Positions 1 to 5,752 of a stretch of DNA of 36,949 nt are shown one piece after another; the stretch's first letter is position 1, and each line of letters begins with the position of its first letter. A program made the translations under genes and the position numbers. The DNA is taken from positions 1-36,949 of the IMG/VR virus record IMGVR_UViG_3300037247_001246. One strand, written 5' to 3'. The notes under the pieces are model-generated. The model was not told where the DNA came from. It saw only the letters and a program-made list of their open reading frames with translations, and did not search any database. The stretch is from a virus.

Positions 1-165
1 TTTTTTGCCCCTAAGCCCGCTCGTATCGATCGAATGAGAGGAGCGGATAGCAGCTGCCCCCTCAACCCCTCAGAAGCCCCTCAGATCCCCTCGATCTAGC
101 ATGAGGGGAACAGGATCGACTAGACGGGAAGACTCGTCAGAAGGGCAGGGGGAGACCCGAGGGGC
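1..165. other. Non-coding left edge with CCCCTC repeats
   Basis: No convincing gene is visible here. The window opens with a T6 run followed by GCCCC, which may be the tail of a terminator lying outside. CCCCTC occurs four times, starting at 58, 66, 77 and 87, and an inverted GAGGGG lies at 103-108. The roughly 10-bp spacing is compatible with a protein-binding cluster on one face of the helix, but that is only inference. Confidence 0.3.
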
Positions 166-166
166 A

Positions 167-206
167 AGAAAAAGGGCCCCGTCCCCCTGACAAAGGGACG
201 GGGCCC
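167..206 (-). terminator. Rho-independent terminator of the leftward operon
   Basis: A perfect 12-bp inverted repeat pairs GGGCCCCGTCCC (174-185) with GGGACGGGGCCC (195-206) around a 9-nt loop. Read on the minus strand it is followed directly by TTTTTCTT. It sits just after the last leftward gene, which is where the minus-strand transcript should end. Confidence 0.85.
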
Positions 207-224
207 GAACGGAAACGGGAATGT

Positions 225-776
225 CTACCGGTTCTCCCGGTGCCAGCACCAGCAAAGAGCCTGAAGCTCCGCCGGCGGAATGTCGAGCCGGGCGCCAACC
301 TCCCGGTAGGCTCTCACGGTGTCTCTGTAGCGCTTTGCCGTCAAGCGTGGGGGACCGGGGCCCCAGGCGACAGCTTGAGCATGGCGGTCGATACAGACGG
401 CCTCGTGATCCCCTAGGATGCAGGCATAGAACGCCCGGACCTTGTCCCCCCTTAGAACGTCGTGGGGATGCTCTCCTCCCAGGATCCTCTTGGCTTTCAC
501 CTTATTCGAGATGAACCCTGGACCGGGGATCGGCTGCCCGATCTTCCAAGCCTGCAGGATCCTCGGCGCCCAAACTAGCTGGTCATCCCAGACCTGCATA
601 GGTGAGAGAGCAGCGATCACGCCAGCGACCGTCCGAGTTGAGACATTATCGTAGGATCGCGCCAGCTCGGCGCAGAACAATCGAGCATCGACATACCAGC
701 GACGGGCCTTGTCGGCGCTCGGCCGATCGTCGAGCGCCCTACGGGCACACAGTTCGATCCGGTCGGCGAGGATCAT
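225..776 (-). CDS. DUF7178-like phage protein
   Basis: The protein has 183 residues. The start at 776 is chosen because GGGGGAAGGA lies just upstream and because it overlaps the preceding stop as ATGA; the longer frame to 929 lacks such a site. The segments ALSPMQVWDDQ, NKVKAKRILGGEHPHDVL, KVRAFYACILGD and EAVCIDRHA match from memory a family of small phage proteins (DUF7178) common in actinophage and Caulobacter phage genomes. The conserved K-A-x-x-I-L-x-G and C-I-D-R-H-A motifs suggest a helical fold with a nucleic-acid role, possibly helix-hairpin-helix-like, but no activity is established. It is the last gene of the leftward operon. Confidence 0.65.
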   Translation of the reverse strand: MILADRIELCARRALDDRPSADKARRWYVDARLFCAELARSYDNVSTRTVAGVIAALSPMQVWDDQLVWAPRILQAWKIGQPIPGPGFISNKVKAKRILGGEHPHDVLRGDKVRAFYACILGDHEAVCIDRHAQAVAWGPGPPRLTAKRYRDTVRAYREVGARLDIPPAELQALCWCWHRENR

Positions 777-1003
777 ACTATCCTTCCCCCATTCTTCTCG
801 GCATGCTCCATCAGAGCAAGGATGTCGGCGCGCGCTTGCGCGTCGGTCTGCTTCGAGCAAAAGAGGCAATCGCAATCGCAGGCTGTCCGTTGCCGTTTTA
901 GGAGCTGGCGGTAGCAGACCGTTCCGCACGTGTCGACGTGCATCCGCGGAAGCTTCAAGAGACGACCGCAGATAACGCAGTCCGGGATATCGGCAAGGTT
1001 CAT
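773..1003 (-). CDS. Small cysteine-rich zinc-ribbon-like protein
   Basis: This 76-residue protein has CVIC near the N-terminus, then C-G-T-V-C, then the cluster CDCDCLFC, enough thiols for one or two zinc sites. The start at 1003 follows CAGGGGGAACCG; the frame extends upstream to 1081 but without a ribosome site. It overlaps its downstream neighbour by 4 nt (ATGA) and the stop of the upstream gene in the same way, so all are probably made from one transcript. A small DNA- or RNA-binding regulator is possible; no family was recognised. Confidence 0.6.
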   Translation of the reverse strand: MNLADIPDCVICGRLLKLPRMHVDTCGTVCYRQLLKRQRTACDCDCLFCSKQTDAQARADILALMEHAEKNGGRIV

Positions 1004-1299
1004 CGGTTCCCCCTGTCGATGCTTTTGAGAATCTCTGTAGCCTGCAGGGAAGCCCGGGATCGTTGAACTGTCATGTAACAAAAATCCTGCAACAGATCGC
1101 TTAGGATGCGACGCAACTCGGGTGCTTGGGCCATCAGCCGGGCGTTAGCGTCGCGCTCAGTCGGGACGGTTCTGGGTTCTTTCCTGTCCATCCGAGCGAT
1201 TGCAAGCGTAGCATAGCCGTCAACGTCGATCGGTTCTTTTTTCCAGACCATGCCCGAGTGACAAACCCAAGGTCCAGACGTTGGCGTGAAAGTAGTCAT
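1000..1299 (-). CDS. ANARL-family hypothetical protein (copy 1)
   Basis: This 99-residue protein has the pattern TSGPW..., a variable middle, then PTERDANARLMAQAPELRR. Proteins with a GPW opening and an ANARLIAAAPELL core are widespread in phages and prophages, without a known function. A paralogue lies at 5742-6197 on the other strand and shares the block EPRTxPTERDANARLMAxAPELR. The start at 1299 gives an ATGA overlap with the preceding stop; the ribosome site is weak (AAGG close to the start), so translation is probably coupled. Confidence 0.7.
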   Translation of the reverse strand: MTTFTPTSGPWVCHSGMVWKKEPIDVDGYATLAIARMDRKEPRTVPTERDANARLMAQAPELRRILSDLLQDFCYMTVQRSRASLQATEILKSIDRGNR

Positions 1300-1931
1300 A
1301 CCTTGAACCCCGTTGCCCTTGCCGCCACCGTCGATCTCGGACACTCTGCCAGGATCGCCTTGACGGCATCGTTCAAGGGCCGACAATCCTCGGGCTCGGT
1401 AAAGTCCCAAGCATCGCCGAGCGTTTCGAGCGCCTTCCTGACGATCAGGGCAAGCGCTTTCGTCTTGCGGCATGCCGCACCTAGTCCGGTCGGAACGTGA
1501 GTCACTGTCCAGACACCGTCCGCGGTCTTGTGGATCGCCAGCCTGCCGCATCGAGAGAAGAAAGCATCGACTATCAGTCCCTGATCACCGTCGATCGTGA
1601 TCGAGAGCTTGCGCGATGTTTTCGCCGGTCCCTTGACCTTGGGCAAGCCTAGGTCGGTCTCCGTTCCGTCAAGCTCGGATCCGTCCTTGCCGAACCAGGC
1701 TTCAATCGAGCCATCGGCGATACCCGTTCGAATCTGTTCCCCCTTCGTTTCGAGGATCTTGCGCCAGCCCGTAGCCGACACTACGGCGCAAGCCTTGCCC
1801 TTGTGGTCAAGCAGGATCGCCCGATCGACGTCGAGACATTCGTTGGAGATCGGACAGAAGAAAGTCGGATGCCCGACGATCGAAGCGCGAACGGCTTCCC
1901 GACGCATCCGCGCCGTCAATGTGACCAGCAT
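1296..1931 (-). CDS. Hypothetical protein
   Basis: The protein has 211 residues. The start at 1931 overlaps the preceding stop as TGATG and has GAGAGGAGAG upstream. The N-terminal part contains C-P-I-S-N-E-C-L-D-V, a short CxxxxxxC element seen in other small phage proteins. The rest is mixed alpha/beta with a conserved-looking KLSITIDGDQG strand. No signal peptide or membrane segment is seen and no function was recognised. It belongs to the leftward early operon. Confidence 0.6.
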   Translation of the reverse strand: MLVTLTARMRREAVRASIVGHPTFFCPISNECLDVDRAILLDHKGKACAVVSATGWRKILETKGEQIRTGIADGSIEAWFGKDGSELDGTETDLGLPKVKGPAKTSRKLSITIDGDQGLIVDAFFSRCGRLAIHKTADGVWTVTHVPTGLGAACRKTKALALIVRKALETLGDAWDFTEPEDCRPLNDAVKAILAECPRSTVAARATGFKV

Positions 1932-2233
1932 CAGACCAGCTCTCCTCTCACGTCCGACCATTCGATCAGAACACAATCCTGGCCGAACTGATCGCGATAG
2001 ACGGCTGCAACGTAGCGCACATTCTCACGCCAAACGATACCATCGTCGCCGAGGATTGTCAGGATACGAACGATCTCGGAAGCCCCTTCCCAATATCCGA
2101 TCCCGTTTGTGACAGTGAAACCGGAGAATCTTGACGCTACTACGTTGTCGATAAACTGATTCCAGTCTCCCGGCAAGACGTGAAGCTTTCCGTTCTTGTT
2201 TGCTCCGAAGTAGATCGTTACTTTAAAGTTCAT
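1931..2233 (-). CDS. DUF3574-like protein without signal peptide
   Basis: This 100-residue protein starts after GGGACACC. The order of motifs, I-Y-F-G near residue 7, W-N-Q-F-I-D-N-V-V-A, R-F-S-G-F-T-V, G-x-W-E-G and Y-R-D-Q-F-G-Q-D-C-V-L, follows the DUF3574 pattern known from bacterial lipoproteins of unknown function. Those usually begin with a lipoprotein signal; here the domain starts at once, so the protein should be cytoplasmic. It is coupled to the next gene by TGATG. The match is from memory of the family pattern. Confidence 0.6.
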   Translation of the reverse strand: MNFKVTIYFGANKNGKLHVLPGDWNQFIDNVVASRFSGFTVTNGIGYWEGASEIVRILTILGDDGIVWRENVRYVAAVYRDQFGQDCVLIEWSDVRGELV

Positions 2234-2287
2234 GGTGTCCCTTTCCGTTTTTAGTCCGTGCGAAGGAAGCCGTCTTCGTTGGAGTTG

Positions 2288-2596
2288 TCAGAGTGTGCGG
2301 CGTTCCCGTTCTAGTTCTCTGCCCGCTGCTTCTGCGCGTTTTGTTCGGCGCGCTGCTTGGCGTTTTGCATCGATCACGACCATTCTGGATTCGTGCAGTT
2401 GGTTCCCGATGTTCGAGAGAACGTCTGCCAGTTCCTCCTTTTGATCGGCGCGCTTTGCTCCTGCACCGCGTTCCTCGGCGTGCAGAAAGCTTGAGTTGAC
2501 TACCGCTTTGGGAACCTCGACATCTAGGCCGAACACGTATCCCAGGAGCTCAATCTCTCGATCGGTCAAGGACAAGGTTACTGTGGTTCGCGTCAT
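2288..2596 (-). CDS. Coiled-coil hypothetical protein
   Basis: The protein has 102 residues. The N-terminus (TRTTVTLSLTDREIELLGYV) resembles a short strand followed by a helix, as in small ribbon-helix DNA-binding proteins. The C-terminal half is a charged helix rich in K, R, E and A, probably a coiled coil. The start follows AGTAGGGGGACACC, nearly the same leader as the gene at 2233. A regulatory role is possible but unproven. Confidence 0.6.
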   Translation of the reverse strand: MTRTTVTLSLTDREIELLGYVFGLDVEVPKAVVNSSFLHAEERGAGAKRADQKEELADVLSNIGNQLHESRMVVIDAKRQAARRTKRAEAAGRELERERRTL

Positions 2597-2605
2597 GGTG
2601 TCCCC

Positions 2606-2728
2606 CTACTTGCTCAAGGCTGAGACGGCCAGGGAAAGCAGAACGAAGGGGGCAAAGCCTAGGGCGCAAAGCAGGACGATACCGCGGAAGACCGCGCTAT
2701 CCCACAAGTCTCTAATCAGTGTCAACAT
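2606..2728 (-). CDS. Small single-pass membrane protein (40 aa)
   Basis: An ATG at 2728 opens a 40-residue frame ending at 2606, just before the ribosome site of the next leftward gene. The sequence is a charged N-terminus (MLTLIRDLWDSAVFRG) followed by one long hydrophobic segment (IVLLCALGFAPFVLLSLAV) and a short end. Upstream ACGGGAAAATG offers a modest ribosome site. It would be the first gene of the leftward operon. A role at the membrane, such as exclusion or host modulation, is a guess from topology only. Confidence 0.5.
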   Translation of the reverse strand: MLTLIRDLWDSAVFRGIVLLCALGFAPFVLLSLAVSALSK

Positions 2729-2832
2729 TTTTCATTTTCCCGTTTTGGTTTTCGTGTCAGGTTGGAGTTATCGGATCGGACCCCTCGATTCTTGAATCTT
2801 TTCCTGTTTTATTTTCTGACAAGATTCTAGGT

Positions 2833-2853
2833 TTTTTTCTCAAGGTCGAGAGC
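2833..2853 (+). repeat. Direct repeat, left copy
   Basis: A 21-bp element, T6 followed by CTCAAGGTCGAGAGC, recurs at 3413-3433 with a single change (G to A after CTCAAG). The two copies bracket almost the whole repeat region. On the minus strand each copy reads CTTGAGA followed by an A-tract. Confidence 0.75.
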
Positions 2854-2887
2854 CGATCAGCCGAACGGGTTTCCAGGATTCTCGAAA

Positions 2888-2911
2888 GAGCATCGGTCTA
2901 TTCCGATGCTC
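2888..2911. repeat. 9-bp inverted repeat
   Basis: GAGCATCGG (2888-2896) and CCGATGCTC (2903-2911) are perfect complements around a 6-nt loop. No T-run follows on either strand, so an operator or a cruciform is more likely than a terminator. Confidence 0.6.
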
Positions 2912-2921
2912 CGATCGATAG

Positions 2922-2956
2922 GTGCGGTTTCGCACAGGGTGTGCGGTTTCGCTCAC
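2922..2956. repeat. Two outlying units of the GTGCG-GTTT-CGCAC dyad family
   Basis: GTGCG-GTTT-CGCAC (2922-2935) is a perfect dyad, and GTGCGGTTTCGCTCAC (2941-2956) is an imperfect copy. Both match the unit type of the large array at 3148-3334 about 200 bp away. Confidence 0.65.
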
Positions 2957-3088
2957 TGGGAAAGAAGGATTGCGGCGGTCCCTCTTAGGGACTGTCTCGT
3001 CTCCCCTTTTTTTTTTCAAGCTGTCATGGGAGCACGTGATAGGAAAAACAAAAAAAAACGAGTTCCAAATAGTGAAAGTTATTTTTTT

Positions 3089-3135
3089 CGAGTAGGTGGA
3101 AAAACGCCCAAGCAAAAATCGAGTAGGTGAAAAAC
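3089..3135. repeat. Direct repeat CGAGTAGGTG-A-tract
   Basis: CGAGTAGGTGGAAAAAC (3089-3105) recurs as CGAGTAGGTGAAAAAC (3120-3135), 31 bp apart, about three helical turns. Both are followed by a C/G-rich tail. Confidence 0.6.
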
Positions 3136-3147
3136 CGTCCGGCTGTG

Positions 3148-3334
3148 GTGCGGCTCAGGCTCAGCGTGCGGCTCAGGCTCAGGCTCAGCGTGCGGCTCAG
3201 GCTCAGCGTGCGGTTCCGCTCAGGTGAGCGATTCCGCTCAAGTGAGCGATTCCGCTCAAGTGAGCGATTTCGCTCATGATGTGCGATCTCGCTCAGTGTG
3301 CGATTTCGCTCAGGGGCGGGCGGTTCCGCACACC
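3148..3334. repeat. Array of about ten short dyad iterons
   Basis: Consecutive units start at 3148, 3166, 3190, 3208, 3224, 3242, 3260, 3281, 3298 and about 3320, each 15-24 bp long and most 16-18 bp. Early units read GTGCGGCTCAGGCTCAGC; later ones read GTGAGCGATTCCGCTCAA, in which TGAGCG and CGCTCA form a perfect 6-bp dyad around ATTC. The unit changes gradually across the array, as expected for iterons evolving by duplication. It looks like a multi-site binding region for an initiator or regulator. Confidence 0.8.
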
Positions 3335-3340
3335 AGAAAG

Positions 3341-3424
3341 AGGACTGTATATGCTCCCCTTTTTTTAGGACTGTATTCGCTCCCCTTTTTTTTAGGACTG
3401 GAAACTCATCCCTTTTTTCTCAAG
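3341..3424. repeat. Three tandem 26-27-bp units AGGACTG...CCC-T-tract
   Basis: Units at 3341-3366, 3367-3393 and 3394-3424 each begin AGGACTG and end in CCC or CCCC plus six or more T. A fourth, diverged copy lies at 2987-3016 (AGGGACTGTCTCGTCTCCCC plus T10). The T-tracts recur at 26-27 bp spacing, which may bend or ease melting of the DNA. Confidence 0.7.
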
Positions 3425-3433
3425 ATCGAGAGC
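3413..3433 (+). repeat. Direct repeat, right copy
   Basis: This is the second copy of the 21-bp element at 2833-2853 (20 of 21 positions equal). It ends about 20 bp before the first rightward gene. Confidence 0.75.
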
Positions 3434-3454
3434 TCAGCATCCGATAAGGCCCGC

Positions 3455-3655
3455 ATGGAAACCTGGAAAATCACCATCACGTTCGAGAACACCAACACCG
3501 GCACGCGCAAGAAGGTCAAGGCGCGCAAGGGCTTTCCCGACCTGACTCCGATCATCGACATCGACGACGAGCTGATCAAGGAGGCCTCGAAGCAGCTCCC
3601 CAAGGGGAACTGGGAGGCCGACCTCTCGAACCACAACGGACCAGAGGAGGTATGA
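3455..3655 (+). CDS. Hypothetical small protein, first gene of rightward operon
   Basis: The protein has 66 residues. The start at 3455 is preceded by GATAAGGCCCGC. The same frame is open back to 3224, but that stretch merely translates the repeat array and is rejected. The N-terminus predicts beta strands (TWKITITFENTNTG) followed by a basic loop and a helix (DDELIKEASKQLPKG). No family was recognised. Confidence 0.6.
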   Translation: METWKITITFENTNTGTRKKVKARKGFPDLTPIIDIDDELIKEASKQLPKGNWEADLSNHNGPEEV

Positions 3656-3942
3656 TGCAGCTCTTCCACTGCCAGTGCGGCACCATCTACGGCGAGCGCT
3701 GCGAGTGGACTGGACCGGCCGCATATATGGTTGTGGTCGAGTGGATGCCGGACAGTCTCCGCGGTAGCCACACCGCGGCCGGCAACAGTGGAGACTGGCC
3801 CATGAATGGAGCCGAGCGTCTGGCGATACAATGGGAATGCGCGGGCCGCATTGTCAAGAACGAGGGAAGTCCACCTGATGGCTGCTGCTGGGTCAGCGAA
3901 GTTGTTGATGCGGCACCAGGTGATTACGCAGAGGAGGTTTGA
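3655..3942 (+). CDS. Hypothetical protein with CxC element
   Basis: There are two ATGs in tandem, at 3652 and 3655. The second is preferred because AGGAGG then sits 4 nt upstream, the same spacing as in the next gene. The product is 95 residues, opens with F-H-C-Q-C-G-T-I-Y-G and carries further cysteines (WEC, GCCW). It overlaps the previous stop and is coupled by TGATG to the next gene. Its function is unknown. Confidence 0.6.
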   Translation: MQLFHCQCGTIYGERCEWTGPAAYMVVVEWMPDSLRGSHTAAGNSGDWPMNGAERLAIQWECAGRIVKNEGSPPDGCCWVSEVVDAAPGDYAEEV

Positions 3943-4283
3943 TGAAGCTCTCACGGAAGCACTTCGAGAAGATGGCCAGCCTGCTCGGGCGCGCCCTTGT
4001 GGGCAATCGTGATCGAGTTGAGATCTTGGGGGACTTCCTGGTCCTGCTCAAGGACTCAAACCCGGCGTTTGATCCACAACGTTTCGTTGTCGCGGTCATC
4101 AACGCGACCAAGGAGGAGAAGGCAAGGGCACGGACAAAAGGAGATCCCAGCACTGAGAACACCCTGCGGGAGGCGCTGGAGACGATGCTCGATGTCCCGC
4201 GACCTGGATTTGCCGACTACGAAGCACGGCAGAACGTTGCACGATGCAAGGCCCGCGCCGCGCTGGGATTTGTATCACCATGA
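3942..4283 (+). CDS. Hypothetical helical protein
   Basis: The protein has 113 residues. The ATG at 3942 overlaps the preceding stop (TGATG), with AGGAGG 4 nt upstream. It is mostly helical and basic (SRKHFEKMASLLGRAL at the start; KEEKARARTKGD in the middle) and ends with an ATGA overlap to the next gene. No membrane segment is present and no family was recognised. Confidence 0.6.
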   Translation: MKLSRKHFEKMASLLGRALVGNRDRVEILGDFLVLLKDSNPAFDPQRFVVAVINATKEEKARARTKGDPSTENTLREALETMLDVPRPGFADYEARQNVARCKARAALGFVSP

Positions 4284-4453
4284 AGGGCAACGCACTACTC
4301 GGCTTTCTCTCCTGGGCTGCGAGCTGCTTCTCTGCTACGCCCGAGCGGGGGAGCAGTGTCCAACCTCGTCTCACGACCAGCGAGGAGAAGGGACGCGACC
4401 AGAGACGCCGTCGGCGGAAGCGGGCCAAGGCCAGCAAGAAGAAGAACCGATGA
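4280..4453 (+). CDS. Short protein with highly basic C-terminus
   Basis: The protein has 57 residues and is joined by ATGA overlaps to both neighbours. The N-terminal 20 residues are mildly hydrophobic (ALLGFLSWAASCFSA), possibly a weak signal or membrane-touching helix. The C-terminus is a run of R and K (RRRRRKRAKASKKK), typical of nucleic-acid binding. Its function is unknown. Confidence 0.5.
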   Translation: MKGNALLGFLSWAASCFSATPERGSSVQPRLTTSEEKGRDQRRRRRKRAKASKKKNR

Positions 4454-4689
4454 ACCGTCCCATCGTCACCCGCACCGAGCGCAAGCTGCTTGAAGTCTCC
4501 CGGAAGATCCGGGAGGCGAAGCCCAGCATCTCCCTGGCCGACGCGGACATCCTCGCGGTGCTCGGCGCCTTCGCGGCGCTCTCGACGGGTGTCAGGACTC
4601 GGGGGATCGACAAGCGAGAGCTGATCGCCCTCCTAGCGCGGTTGAGCAACAAGGAGATCAACGACGTTCTGGAGAGGCACACACCATGA
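4450..4689 (+). CDS. Hypothetical helical protein
   Basis: The protein has 79 residues and starts in an ATGA overlap. It is predicted all-helical: an N-terminal charged helix (RTERKLLEVSRKIREAK), then an alanine/leucine-rich segment (ADILAVLGAFAALS), then a helix ending NKEINDVLERH. The same frame is open far upstream (to 3997), but that extension runs against the strong genes at 3942 and 4280 and is not used. Confidence 0.6.
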   Translation: MNRPIVTRTERKLLEVSRKIREAKPSISLADADILAVLGAFAALSTGVRTRGIDKRELIALLARLSNKEINDVLERHTP

Positions 4690-4916
4690 GCGGCGTTCGC
4701 CTCGAACTGCAGCGCCTCATCGCCTACGAGAAGGGCGAGCTCAGCGCCCGGGAGCAAGTAGAGTTCTTTGCGTGCCTGATCCGCACCGGCATCGTCTGGG
4801 AGCTCCAGGGATCCTACGGCCGGACGGCCCAGGGACTAATCGTGACAGGCTGGATCAGCACCGCGGGAGAGATCGCCGACGACATTGACATGAAGTTGGA
4901 AGCGCTGGACTCATGA
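4686..4916 (+). CDS. DUF7417-like small phage protein
   Basis: The protein has 76 residues and begins in an ATGA overlap. LIAYEKGELSAREQVEFFACLIRTG followed by W-E-L-Q-G-S-Y-G-R-T-A-Q-G-L-I is the signature of a very common small phage protein found in early regions of many unrelated tailed phages (DUF7417 as I recall it). Its function is unknown. The C-terminal part here (EIADDIDMKLEALDS) is acidic. Confidence 0.7.
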   Translation: MSGVRLELQRLIAYEKGELSAREQVEFFACLIRTGIVWELQGSYGRTAQGLIVTGWISTAGEIADDIDMKLEALDS

Positions 4917-5137
4917 GCTGTCTAAACTGCGACTGCCCGACCTGCAAGCGGGACCGCGGCCGGCTAAACCGGCGCCGTGATCTGCAAACTCTCTGCTACT
5001 CTTGGCTATGGAACGCTACACCGGCCGAGGCTCGGCAGGAGCTGCAGGAAAGTGTCTTCAGCAAGAAGGAAGCCGCAGAGGTCATGCGTGCTCAGGGCTA
5101 TCCAGAGGAACAGATCATACAGGTTACAGGAGACTGA
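4913..5137 (+). CDS. Small protein with N-terminal cysteine cluster
   Basis: The protein has 74 residues and is ATGA-coupled to the previous gene. It opens with CLNCDCPTCKRD, four cysteines in eleven residues that could hold a zinc ion. A helical segment follows, and a UBA-like end (AAEVMRAQGYPEEQIIQV). No family was recognised. Confidence 0.6.
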   Translation: MSCLNCDCPTCKRDRGRLNRRRDLQTLCYSWLWNATPAEARQELQESVFSKKEAAEVMRAQGYPEEQIIQVTGD

Positions 5138-5141
5138 TACC

Positions 5142-5537
5142 ATGACACGCCGCAAGCTGAAGGTAGGAGATGAGCTCTACTGCGTCCCGCAGTATCGGTT
5201 AGGCTATCCACGCATCGTGACCATCGAGAAGATAGGACGCACGTGGGCAACGCTGGCGAGGAGCGAGGGACGCATCAGACTGTCCAGCTGGGAGCTCGAC
5301 AGTAGACAGTTCACCAGTTCGGGACGCTGCTACGAGAACGAAGAAGAGTATCTGGAATACCAGAGGCGGAAAGATGCACGCTTAGCGTTTGCTCGTGCTC
5401 GTGCATATACCACCATGCCCGAAGAGCTGACCCTCGACGACCTGCGCGAGATAGCCCACAAGTTGGGTTGTGGGGAAGCATTTGACAGAGAGCTCGCGCG
5501 TCGAGTCGCGATGCGAAAGGAGAAACTAAACAGATGA
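5142..5537 (+). CDS. Beta-barrel-like hypothetical protein
   Basis: The protein has 131 residues. The ATG at 5142 follows ACAGGAGACTGATACC. The N-terminal 70 residues (KVGDELYCVPQYR...IVTIEKIGRTWATL) look like an SH3-like small barrel seen in other phage hypotheticals, ending in the motif GRCYENEEEYLEYQRR. The C-terminal third is helical (LTLDDLREIAHKLG). No function is known to me. It is ATGA-coupled to the next gene. Confidence 0.6.
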   Translation: MTRRKLKVGDELYCVPQYRLGYPRIVTIEKIGRTWATLARSEGRIRLSSWELDSRQFTSSGRCYENEEEYLEYQRRKDARLAFARARAYTTMPEELTLDDLREIAHKLGCGEAFDRELARRVAMRKEKLNR

Positions 5538-5752
5538 GCACTGAGCACTCAACCGAGTGGGACGATGTCCTCTACATCTGTCAGTGCGGTTATCCAATCG
5601 TTCCGTGTCTCGACGAGAACGGGAAGCGCATCGGTGTCACGCACAGGACTATCGAAGAGGACGATCACCACTTCGCATTCTGGGCTGGGTTGCGGATTGC
5701 GGTCGTCGACAAAGGCACAAAGCCAAAGAGGAGTGAGCAACATGAATCCTGA
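5534..5752 (+). CDS. Hypothetical protein with CQCG motif
   Basis: The protein has 72 residues and an ATGA overlap with the previous gene. It opens D-V-L-Y-I-C-Q-C-G-Y-P-I-V-P-C, resembling the CQCG opening of the protein at 3655, so the two may share a small cysteine fold. The middle is acidic and histidine-bearing (EEDDHHFAFW). It overlaps the next gene by 11 nt. Confidence 0.6.
   Translation: MSTEHSTEWDDVLYICQCGYPIVPCLDENGKRIGVTHRTIEEDDHHFAFWAGLRIAVVDKGTKPKRSEQHES

Larger units (their letters stand above)
2729..3454. other. Repeat-rich divergent intergenic region (candidate origin/control region)
   Basis: No gene is supported in this 726-bp gap between the leftward and rightward early operons. 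It contains T-tracts and A-tracts, a 9-bp inverted repeat, two separate clusters of GTGCG/GAGCG dyads, a 31-bp-spaced direct repeat, three tandem 26-27-bp units with a fourth upstream, and one element repeated near both ends. Origins and divergent control regions of phages often look like this, so both roles are plausible. No clear -35/-10 pair was found on either strand. Confidence 0.6.

Noticed and set aside
3148-3334. CRISPR array
   Set aside because: The units are only 15-24 bp, abut each other without unique spacers, drift in sequence, and no cas genes are near (the Cas4-like gene belongs to the replication module).
3224-3454. N-terminal extension of the gene at 3455, reading MSDSAQVSDSAQVSDFAH
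   Set aside because: It is just the translation of the dyad repeat array and has no ribosome site; the ATG at 3455 is better placed.
3997-4449. Long upstream extension of the gene at 4450
   Set aside because: It runs out of phase through two better genes (3942-4283 and 4280-4453) with coupled starts, and its composition is Arg/Ser-rich as in shadow frames.
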